Of a DNA stretch of 6,918 nt, positions 1 to 6,033 are shown piece by piece. The stretch spans positions 1 to 6,918 of the forward strand of contig JAUVJW010000103.1 of assembly GCA_030596465.1 (NCBI GenBank), in the 5' to 3' direction. The DNA is from Candidatus Fermentibacteraceae bacterium. Lineage in GTDB: Bacteria; Fermentibacterota; Fermentibacteria; Fermentibacterales; JCC-6. Within the stretch, counting starts at the first letter, position 1, and each line of letters begins with the position of its first letter. The notes under the pieces were generated by a model that saw only the letters and a program-made list of their open reading frames with translations, had not been told where the DNA came from and made no database searches. The position numbers and the translations under genes were made by a program.

Positions 1-604
1 CCGCTTCAACACCCAGTATACAATTACCAAAATGATCCACATGAATAACAACAACTGACATGGAATCAACCTGGAAAACAGGCTTCAGATCGGGCAGCAA
101 TACCGGACTTTCCAGTTGTTCAAGAAAAGATGTCCAGCCGGGATCAACAGCCAGTCTGGCCGCGCACACAGCGAAAACATCTCTGCCGTGAAATGTCGGG
201 GCTGAATCAGATTCCGGAGGAGGTAACTTCCATATCTTAACAGGGTCGGATAACATGGTTATCAATCCGTTATCAGGCGCAACAATAAACCTTCCCCTCC
301 AGAAAACAGCCAGTCCCGGACGGCTGCTCCCAACACCGGGATCCACAACCGCGAGAGTTACTGAACCTTTCGGCAGATGAGGAAGAGATGACCTGAGATG
401 ATAAGCGCCCTGAAGAATATTACCCGGTTCAACCATGTGTGTCAGATCTATTACAGGAGTATCATATCCTGCGAATGAAAGGATTGCAGCCTTCATCTGT
501 GCTACGTAAGTATCGGAATATCCAAAATCCGACAAAATGAATAAAGGTGTTTTCAGAATTCTCCCCCAGTCAGCGGTGTTTAACCACCACAAGTGTTCTG
601 TCAT
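1..604 (-). CDS. S-adenosyl-L-methionine hydrolase (SAM hydroxide adenosyltransferase family), 3' end beyond window
   Basis: The frame is open from an ATG at 604 to the left edge, 201 codons without a stop. Known family members split SAM into adenosine and L-methionine using an activated water, and are related to the fluorinase/chlorinase enzymes. Visible motifs, numbered from ATG 604: LSDFGYSDTYVAQMK (residues 24-38, nucleoside-binding Asp26), VVDPGVGSSRPG (86-97), APDNGL (109-114), and TFHGRDVFA (137-145). The catalytic triad expected for the family is complete: Asp88, Arg95 (exactly seven residues later) and His139. VDHFGN (189-194) begins the C-terminal beta domain; about 60-80 residues should lie outside the window. 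The start is uncertain. ATG 604 overlaps the phosphatase gene by 35 nt and adds about 17 residues atypical of the family. A GGGGGAG at 561-567 instead points to a rare CTG at 556 (or ATT at 559), right before the first beta strand. Family assignment is firm; the physiological role is not. Confidence 0.9.
   Translation of the reverse strand, partial: MTEHLWWLNTADWGRILKTPLFILSDFGYSDTYVAQMKAAILSFAGYDTPVIDLTHMVEPGNILQGAYHLRSSLPHLPKGSVTLAVVDPGVGSSRPGLAVFWRGRFIVAPDNGLITMLSDPVKIWKLPPPESDSAPTFHGRDVFAVCAARLAVDPGWTSFLEQLESPVLLPDLKPVFQVDSMSVVVIHVDHFGNCILGVEA
561..567 (-). promoter_or_regulatory. Shine-Dalgarno-like GGGGGAG after the phosphatase stop
   Basis: Minus-strand GGGGGAG lies 2 nt after the TGA of the phosphatase gene (570-572). 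The only start-like codons at a usable distance in the SAM hydrolase frame are CTG at 556-554 (4-nt spacer) and ATT at 559-557 (1-nt spacer). The next TTG, at 535, is too far away and would remove the first beta strand. The site therefore suggests either a rare non-NTG/CTG start or coincidence, with the upstream ATG 604 used instead. Confidence 0.35.
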
Positions 605-3600
605 CGGCCTGGGCAGAACCCTGACCGTGAGAGTTCATTGCCTTTAAGATGCGTGTAACTATCTGCTCAGCATTAAGATCCCGGTACTCCTGAACAGTGC
701 TGGTCAGCCCGGAAACATCAAACTCAACATCTTTGCTATCCATAGTTTCTGTAATTCCATCAGTATAAAGAACAAGCACATCGCCCGGATGTATCTGCAC
801 AGTTCCCTGGCTGTAATCTGCGTTCTTGATCACACCCATAAGTAAACCACCCTCTTCAAGAAATTTCGCTTCACCGGTTCTTGAAACAAGAAGAGGCGGA
901 TTATGCCCGGCGTTGCAGTAAGTAAGAACGCCATCCCGCGTGTTAAGAACACCGTAGAAGAGACCAACAAGACCAGTCACCTCTCCCTCAACTGTAAGTT
1001 CAGAGTTTACCCTTTTCATGATCTGACCAATATCAAACAAACTTCTTACACTGGCTCCCAGAGTACCCTTCATGCCGGCCATGGTCAACGCCGCTGGAAT
1101 TCCTTTGCCTGCCACATCGGCAACAGCCATACCAAGGTTCCCATCTGGAAGATTGAAAAAATCATAGTAATCTCCACCAACCTCTTTTGCCGGGTTGTAG
1201 TAAACTGCAATGGTATAATTCTCGTATCTGGGTGCCTCAGCAGGTAAAAGCCCCATCTGAATTCTTCTGGCTGTGCTTAATTCCTCTGCAAGGGAGTCTC
1301 CACTTGTAAGCCTTCCAAGATACAGATCAGGAAGTTTTTCCCTGAGTTCCCGTGAGGTTGTTATAGACGGATGACTTGTGACCAGACGGGCAACAGCATT
1401 TCTCACATTTTCGGATCTGTCACTAAGAAGAACTGTAATCTTTTCAACAAGTCCGGGAATACTCCCAAGATTTGTCAGCTTTTCAATTGCCCCGATTGTT
1501 TGAAGTCTGACAGATGCATCATAATCACCGAGGGCCTTCAGATAGAACTCAGCCCTGTCTTTCGCTTTCAGGAATGGAGAATTACTCACGCCGCGGAGAA
1601 CGGCTGTTCTTACAGTTGAGTCACTGTCCACGGCTAAAGTATAAATCTGTTCAGTAACCTCACCTGGCCTGGAAAATTCCGCAAGAGCTTCACCGGCAGC
1701 GGCTCTTACCGATCTTTCATCGTCAATAGCAAGCTTATTCAGTAGGGTAATTGCCCGCGATGTCATCATCCCCAGTCGTCGAATGCCCAAAGCAACTGTC
1801 TTTCTGACCGATGGATCAGTATCGGTGGATAATTGTATCAGTAATTCATCCGCGCAATCGGACATGGATTGCCTGTTCCAGAGAATGAACCATGACAACC
1901 TTGACCGCTCCTCCACTGAACCCTTTTCCAGTAGCCATTTGATAACGTCAACCGCGATTCCGGCAACATCGCTCCTGCCACCGGCAAGAAGCTGTGACAG
2001 AGCCTCTCTGGCACCATACCTTTCGGAAGCAAGAACAATGCGGATAAGTTCAATCTGTTCAGAGTCATCGAGTATTCTGATATAGGGAAGTACCATGGCA
2101 GCCATTTCACTGCTCTGGGGCATATTCTCTGAAATAAGCTTCCAGAGAGTAGTTTTCTCCGTTGAAGTAAGATCCTTGTAGTTCATCAGCATGCACTGAG
2201 CAACGGTTCTGATATCGTTCTCCGGGATATCAGAAAACAATGTATCCCTGATAGTACTGCCAAAGAATCTGATCCGGGCACCTATGCTGGAAGCAACAAG
2301 ACCGCGACCTCCATCGGGAAGACGCTGCATAAGAAGCCAGACCAGATCACATGATTCCTCCTCGAATTCGCCCGGTTGTCTGTTCATCAGGCCGAATACA
2401 AGGTTCATAAGCTGGCTGTTATCGCCCTCGTCCAGAGCCGAATTCACAATCTCCATTTCTCTGTCGGTAAGCTCCGGAAACTTTCTACCAAGGTAAAAAA
2501 GTACAACTCTGGAAACCGCGGGAGCAGTATCCTCAATAAGTTTTTGTACAAAGTCTCCCGGGTCTCCCGAAACACCCCACATATCAATACTGAGGAGAAG
2601 GCTGGCCCGTACCAGATCATCGGGGTCACGGAATGTTGTCTCGATAAGATCCCTGAAGTAGTGGTCCTTTCTTAACCATGGAACTCCCTGAGCCCTGGCA
2701 AGTGCTCTTCTGGTTTCAACAGAACCGGACTCAAGAATGTGGCGGCACAAACCTTCGGCAGCTCTGTCAAAAGCTTCCCGGTCAGCAAGCAGCATGGCGA
2801 AAAAGTCATTCAACCCTTCGATCTGCGATTCCCTGGAAGCGGTAAACAGCAGTCTGGATTTTTCCGAAGAAGAAAGATGCCTGTACATGTGCGCAATGTT
2901 GTATCCTGCTCTTCGCTGTTCTGTGTTTTCGCCATTCAGAAGTGTTTCCATAACAACTCTTACAAGTGGGCTTCCCGCCCCGGACAATTCGGCCATACCC
3001 TTGTCTACCGCGTCGAGAATAATGGTATCTCCACTGCAGAGGTGCATTTCACCGTTTATCTTCAACCTTCTGAAGGGAGGAATACCCTTGTGAGCCCTGG
3101 TATTATCGTACATTTCATCAAGTGTGAGTGAAGATGGAAAACTTTCCCTTAAAAGAAAGTGCAATCTGGACCATATCTCCTGCAGGGAACTTTTAAAAAC
3201 CACCTCTGAAACAATAGGTTCAAAAAGCGAAAGCAGTACCAGTTCAGCCTTTGCCAGAAGATCAAGATTCCTGAAGGTCTCCAATGCCCTCCGGCCCTGC
3301 TCTACCCTCCACTGTCTGTTGGTCTCAGGTGAGGGCAGTTCAACATGGGCATCTCCGAACAATGAAAACAGACCGGAAATTCTGAGGTCTGATGAAGTTA
3401 GGACAACCCTCCTCCTGGAATCAGTTGACTTGAGAATAATGGTGAATACAGACAGGAAAAGATGAAGAGGGTGAATTACTGTCATCCGTCGTATTGAATC
3501 TATGTCAAAAAGGAGAGCACAGTCTTCGGGACCCCTCAATTTCGTTTCAACAAGTCTGGAATTAATATCCTTGTCTATGAGTTCAATGGGAACAAGCCCC

Positions 3601-4184
3601 TCATCGGCGGCTTCCATTAAAAGCAGACGGGCAAGTGTGGTTTTGCCTGCTCCCGGAGGACCGGAAAGACACACAAAACCTCTGTTCTTGAGTATTCCAG
3701 AAGCGGCTATAAGACTATCCCTGTCGATGGATTCACCTGCCACGCCATTCCAGGAACGGATCAGATCATCCCCGGATGGATACAAGGTCATGCCCCTGTT
3801 TATGCCGAAAACCCAGTCCTGAACCGAATTATGAATAATTGAAACAAGGTGTCCCTGATCTTTGAATGTCCAGCACCGTTTCCACTCTTCCAGCTTTGCG
3901 AAGATTGGTTCTGAAAATGATGGTTCCCCGCTAACAAGGGCACCCACAGGTATTCCCGCTCTGAAAAGAGAGAAAAACATTGAACGAGCCAGCGCGGAGG
4001 GACTGGTACCAATCAGCAGCAGAGCCGCATCAGGCTTCGTAACCTCTGACGCGCCGACAAGATTCAGCCCGTCAGCCCAATCGGGCACACGCAACTTCCC
4101 CGCTTCAGAAAACACAACAGAATTTTCACCAGCAGGAAGAATATGCCTATCCGTCCAGATAAGTAATCCAAAACTGTGGGCCAT
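570..4184 (-). CDS. STAND-like NTPase / HEAT-repeat / SpoIIE-type (RsbU-like) PP2C serine phosphatase fusion
   Basis: 1204 residues, cytosolic, no signal peptide or clear membrane segment. Residues 1-150 form an alpha/beta region I do not recognise. Next is a P-loop NTPase: Walker A GPPGAGKTT (175-183), Walker B-like CALLFD (222-227, Asp227), then VVLTSS (260-265). The order and spacing resemble STAND-class NTPases. A helical stretch, possibly winged helix near 335-400, leads into helical repeats; HEAT-like units with a D-x-x-V-R pattern are clearest at about 787-940. A linker helix (964-981, ending RRIQMGLLP) is typical of RsbU-like phosphatases. The phosphatase domain keeps the metal-binding aspartates: GGDYYDFF (Asp1005), VADVAGKG (Asp1023), LYTDGITE (Asp1142) and ADDRT (Asp1195). 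It should therefore be active, dephosphorylating the STAS protein encoded two genes upstream. ATG 4184 was chosen over the adjacent TTG 4187 because GGAG at 4190-4193 then lies 5 nt away. The gene is 10 nt after the kinase gene. Confidence 0.9.
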   Translation of the reverse strand: MAHSFGLLIWTDRHILPAGENSVVFSEAGKLRVPDWADGLNLVGASEVTKPDAALLLIGTSPSALARSMFFSLFRAGIPVGALVSGEPSFSEPIFAKLEEWKRCWTFKDQGHLVSIIHNSVQDWVFGINRGMTLYPSGDDLIRSWNGVAGESIDRDSLIAASGILKNRGFVCLSGPPGAGKTTLARLLLMEAADEGLVPIELIDKDINSRLVETKLRGPEDCALLFDIDSIRRMTVIHPLHLFLSVFTIILKSTDSRRRVVLTSSDLRISGLFSLFGDAHVELPSPETNRQWRVEQGRRALETFRNLDLLAKAELVLLSLFEPIVSEVVFKSSLQEIWSRLHFLLRESFPSSLTLDEMYDNTRAHKGIPPFRRLKINGEMHLCSGDTIILDAVDKGMAELSGAGSPLVRVVMETLLNGENTEQRRAGYNIAHMYRHLSSSEKSRLLFTASRESQIEGLNDFFAMLLADREAFDRAAEGLCRHILESGSVETRRALARAQGVPWLRKDHYFRDLIETTFRDPDDLVRASLLLSIDMWGVSGDPGDFVQKLIEDTAPAVSRVVLFYLGRKFPELTDREMEIVNSALDEGDNSQLMNLVFGLMNRQPGEFEEESCDLVWLLMQRLPDGGRGLVASSIGARIRFFGSTIRDTLFSDIPENDIRTVAQCMLMNYKDLTSTEKTTLWKLISENMPQSSEMAAMVLPYIRILDDSEQIELIRIVLASERYGAREALSQLLAGGRSDVAGIAVDVIKWLLEKGSVEERSRLSWFILWNRQSMSDCADELLIQLSTDTDPSVRKTVALGIRRLGMMTSRAITLLNKLAIDDERSVRAAAGEALAEFSRPGEVTEQIYTLAVDSDSTVRTAVLRGVSNSPFLKAKDRAEFYLKALGDYDASVRLQTIGAIEKLTNLGSIPGLVEKITVLLSDRSENVRNAVARLVTSHPSITTSRELREKLPDLYLGRLTSGDSLAEELSTARRIQMGLLPAEAPRYENYTIAVYYNPAKEVGGDYYDFFNLPDGNLGMAVADVAGKGIPAALTMAGMKGTLGASVRSLFDIGQIMKRVNSELTVEGEVTGLVGLFYGVLNTRDGVLTYCNAGHNPPLLVSRTGEAKFLEEGGLLMGVIKNADYSQGTVQIHPGDVLVLYTDGITETMDSKDVEFDVSGLTSTVQEYRDLNAEQIVTRILKAMNSHGQGSAQADDRTLVVVKHR

Positions 4185-4189
4185 CAATA

Positions 4190-4193
4190 CTCC
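4190..4193 (-). promoter_or_regulatory. Shine-Dalgarno GGAG of the phosphatase gene
   Basis: GGAG lies just after the kinase stop TGA (4195-4197). It is 5 nt from ATG 4184 but only 2 nt from the alternative TTG 4187, which favours the ATG. Confidence 0.6.
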
Positions 4194-4194
4194 G

Positions 4195-4611
4195 TCAGCT
4201 AAGCGGCCAGATCAGAGTGGCTCTGGTTTTTCCTTCCGGATTCAACCCGTAATCCAGCCATCGAGCAAGATTTCGTGCAATAAGAACACCTCTGCCGCGA
4301 CTGTTGATCAGCGCCTCGCCCTCACCGGGCTCGTGGCCCAGGTCAGCATCAGGCTGCCAGCTTCCGCAATCGTCAATGATAAACTGTAATCGCCCTGAGT
4401 AAACATCAACATAGATTGTTACAAGCTTCCTGGGATCTCCGCCGTTACCATGCTCCATCGCGTTTTTAACTACTTCCATAACGGCAATGGACAAACCGGT
4501 AACATCTTCCTCGTTTACGCCTGCGGTAAGACCAATCTTCTCCACAAAGATCTGTACAGCCTCCACAATGGTGTCATCACTGGGAATCTTGAGAACTATT
4601 CCTTTAAGCAA
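4195..4611 (-). CDS. RsbW/SpoIIAB-like serine protein kinase (anti-sigma factor-like GHKL ATPase)
   Basis: 138 residues, the usual length for a stand-alone RsbW/SpoIIAB-type kinase. The GHKL ATP-binding fold is readable: an N box EVVKNAMEHGN (46-56) with the presumed general base Glu46 and Mg-binding Asn50, a G1 box DDCGSW (80-85), and a G2 box GRGVLIAR (106-113). Known relatives bind and block a sigma factor (or another target) and phosphorylate a STAS antagonist on serine. The STAS gene directly upstream and the phosphatase directly downstream make this the kinase of a partner switch. The start is TTG 4611, two nucleotides after the STAS stop, with AAGGA at 4618-4622 as ribosome binding site (6-nt spacer). 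No sigma factor gene is in the window, so whether the target is a sigma factor is unknown. Confidence 0.9.
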   Translation of the reverse strand: MLKGIVLKIPSDDTIVEAVQIFVEKIGLTAGVNEEDVTGLSIAVMEVVKNAMEHGNGGDPRKLVTIYVDVYSGRLQFIIDDCGSWQPDADLGHEPGEGEALINSRGRGVLIARNLARWLDYGLNPEGKTRATLIWPLS

Positions 4612-4625
4612 AACTATTCCTTAAG
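4594..4625 (-). repeat. Imperfect tandem repeat across the STAS/kinase gene junction
   Basis: Reading the minus strand, CTTAAGGAATAGTT (4625-4612) is followed by TTG and then CTTAAAGGAATAGTT (4608-4594). The copies differ only by one inserted A. The first copy holds the ribosome binding site and stop codon at the end of the STAS gene. The second encodes the first residues of the kinase, and because of the extra A its TAG is out of frame. It looks like a local duplication that now sets the junction. Confidence 0.75.
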
Positions 4626-4955
4626 ACTTTCGATGGCTTCACTTTCGTCATTGAAGGTCTCAAATATGGTTACAAGCTTTGTAATGATAAAAAGCTCGTG
4701 AATCTTCTTGGTCGCATTCAGAATGGCCATTCGTCCGCCTTCTCTTGCCAGCGAAGTATGTCCGCTGACGAGAACTCCAAGACCGGAACTATCCATCCAG
4801 GCCACATGCCCCAGATCAAGAAGAACATTCCCGGTTGCCTTGCTGACAGCAGACTGAAAAACAGATTTAAGATCCATCAGATCAGGTCCGCTAATAACCT
4901 TTCCGCTTAATCGAATAACCATTACACCATCTTTGATCTCTTCTTTAATTTTCAC
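4614..4955 (-). CDS. STAS-domain anti-anti-sigma factor-like protein (RsbV/SpoIIAA type)
   Basis: 113 residues, a single STAS domain of normal length. The N-terminal strand (MVIRLSGKVIS, 12-22) is followed by a helix, the strand NVLLDLGHVAWM (43-54) and the signature DSSGLGVLV (55-63). By position in RsbV/SpoIIAA, Ser56 is the likely phosphorylation site, with Ser57 next to it. Unphosphorylated relatives bind the cognate kinase and displace its target; phosphorylation switches this off. Gene order (STAS, kinase, PP2C phosphatase) gives a complete predicted phosphorylation cycle. The GTG start at 4955 has a perfect AGGAGG (4962-4967) with a 6-nt spacer. This is the first gene after the only real intergenic gap, and probably the first gene of its operon. 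Confidence 0.93.
   Translation of the reverse strand: MKIKEEIKDGVMVIRLSGKVISGPDLMDLKSVFQSAVSKATGNVLLDLGHVAWMDSSGLGVLVSGHTSLAREGGRMAILNATKKIHELFIITKLVTIFETFNDESEAIESLKE
4618..4622 (-). promoter_or_regulatory. Shine-Dalgarno AAGGA of the kinase gene, inside the STAS gene end
   Basis: AAGGA lies 6 nt before TTG 4611 and overlaps the last codons of the STAS gene (Leu-Lys-Glu-stop). It supports the TTG start and suggests translational coupling. Confidence 0.6.
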
Positions 4956-4961
4956 TGTCAG

Positions 4962-4967
4962 CCTCCT
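4962..4967 (-). promoter_or_regulatory. Strong Shine-Dalgarno AGGAGG of the STAS gene
   Basis: A full AGGAGG is 6 nt before the GTG at 4955 and decides that non-ATG start. It is the strongest ribosome binding site in the window, in keeping with the STAS protein being needed in at least equal amount to its kinase. Confidence 0.85.
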
Positions 4968-5000
4968 GTAAAAGATTCGTTACCACCCACACACTCATCA

Positions 5001-5029
5001 AGAATAGATAATCAGCAAACCAATGTCAC
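5001..5029 (-). promoter_or_regulatory. Candidate sigma70-like promoter for the partner-switch operon
   Basis: In the gap before the STAS gene, GTGACA (5029-5024, one mismatch to TTGACA) and TATTCT (5006-5001, two mismatches to TATAAT) are 17 nt apart, placing a start near 4994 and a leader of about 40 nt. The -35 element overlaps the stop of the glycosyltransferase gene. The promoter consensus of this organism is unknown and the match is modest. No hairpin terminator was seen in the same gap, so read-through from upstream is also possible. Confidence 0.3.
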
Positions 5030-6033
5030 GAGCATAATACAAAATCTACCCAGTTAAGTAGTCCTTTTCCCTCAAGGTATCCCTGAATAACATCTGTTGC
5101 CCCGGGTTTTCTTGAGGCGACTATCAAGGGCAGTCCACCGATACTCTCCCATTGTGTAATGCTTATAACAGGTCGGCCTCTGAGCTTTCTTCCCTTCAAA
5201 ACAGAACCCGGTGAAATAAACGCCTCTATATGAAACCCCTGCCTCTGAATATATTTACCCAGCCTGCGAGCTGTCTGACCGGTACCCGCCACGAAAACCC
5301 TCTTATCGACAAGACATGGCACATACCCCAGGTATAGCGCTTTTGTCTTATAAAATGATGTAAGAGAGTACATTGAGCCGGTTCTGCTGAACCTGTCCGC
5401 TCGCTCCCTCCATGCAAGAAGTGTTTCAGGTACTCTTATAAACTTGAAGCCAAGACTCCAGAGTCTCAACCAGAGTTCATAATCCTCAGGCAGACCCAGA
5501 TCCCTGTAGCCACCGGCGTCAGTTACAGCTGCCCTGCTGTAAAATGCGGTTGGATGTGGAATGGGACTCTCGATGAACAGGTTGTGTTCTATTTCTTCCG
5601 AAGATTCAAGGCTGTTTATCCACTTCTCATACAACCGGAAACCGGAACTGACTTCCAAATGGGGAAAACTTCTTACCCTGCAGGAAACAATGGTCTTTTC
5701 ACCGCAATTCTCCGCCATGGCCAGTTGCCGGGCAAATCTTTCGGGGTGGCAGATATCATCACTGTCAAATCTTGCTATCCATTTACCCTGAGCGGCAGAA
5801 AGGCCTTCGTTAAGAGAGGAAACCAGCCCCCTGCCCCCCTCAAAAAGTTTGAATCGAAGATCACGCTTACAGAAATCAAGAGCGATCTTCCGTGAGTTAT
5901 CAGAAGATCCATCATCAACCATAACCACCTCGAAGTCAGCCATTGTCTGGGAAACAAGAGACTCCAGTGCGGCAGATATGAATCGATCTGTGTTTTTAAA
6001 GGGGATCAGAGCAGAAATCGTTGGAGAAGACAA
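5026..6033 (-). CDS. Family 2 glycosyltransferase with C-terminal nucleotide-binding-like module
   Basis: 335 residues, soluble, with no membrane segment. The GT-A fold starts at once: PTISALIPFKN (4-14), VVMVDDGSSDNS (36-47), the metal/nucleotide-binding DSD at 90-92 in ARFDSDD, and GLPEDYELWLR (180-190) with the presumed catalytic acidic pair at 183-184. Known relatives transfer a sugar from a nucleotide-sugar to a polysaccharide, lipid or protein acceptor. Residues from about 243 form a second module with VFVAGTGQTARRLGKYI (246-262), a Rossmann-like glycine-rich turn, followed by AFISPGS and LRGRPVI; the latter pattern is shared with some other GT2 enzymes. The TTG start at 6033 directly follows the TAG of the thioredoxin gene in the same frame, so no longer start is possible. 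GAGAG at 6044-6048 is only a weak ribosome binding site. Donor and acceptor cannot be told from sequence. Confidence 0.88.
   Translation of the reverse strand: MSSPTISALIPFKNTDRFISAALESLVSQTMADFEVVMVDDGSSDNSRKIALDFCKRDLRFKLFEGGRGLVSSLNEGLSAAQGKWIARFDSDDICHPERFARQLAMAENCGEKTIVSCRVRSFPHLEVSSGFRLYEKWINSLESSEEIEHNLFIESPIPHPTAFYSRAAVTDAGGYRDLGLPEDYELWLRLWSLGFKFIRVPETLLAWRERADRFSRTGSMYSLTSFYKTKALYLGYVPCLVDKRVFVAGTGQTARRLGKYIQRQGFHIEAFISPGSVLKGRKLRGRPVISITQWESIGGLPLIVASRKPGATDVIQGYLEGKGLLNWVDFVLCS

Noticed and set aside
1838..2110. 90-codon minus-strand frame inside the phosphatase gene
   Set aside because: It is in another frame of a gene whose reading is continuous through this stretch, and the peptide has no recognisable features.
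2737..3131. Two overlapping plus-strand open frames of about 120-130 codons
   Set aside because: They are antisense to the helical-repeat region of the phosphatase gene, have no family motif and compete with each other; they are shadows of the real frame.
4185..4187. TTG start for the phosphatase, one codon before the ATG
   Set aside because: The GGAG would be only 2 nt away; the ATG directly after it has a 5-nt spacer.
3862..4389. 175-codon open frame on the plus strand
   Set aside because: It lies antisense across the phosphatase start and kinase gene, shows no recognisable motif, and both minus-strand genes have strong domain evidence.
4956..5025. Rho-independent terminator after the glycosyltransferase gene
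   Set aside because: No stable inverted repeat followed by a T-run can be read in the gap on the minus strand.
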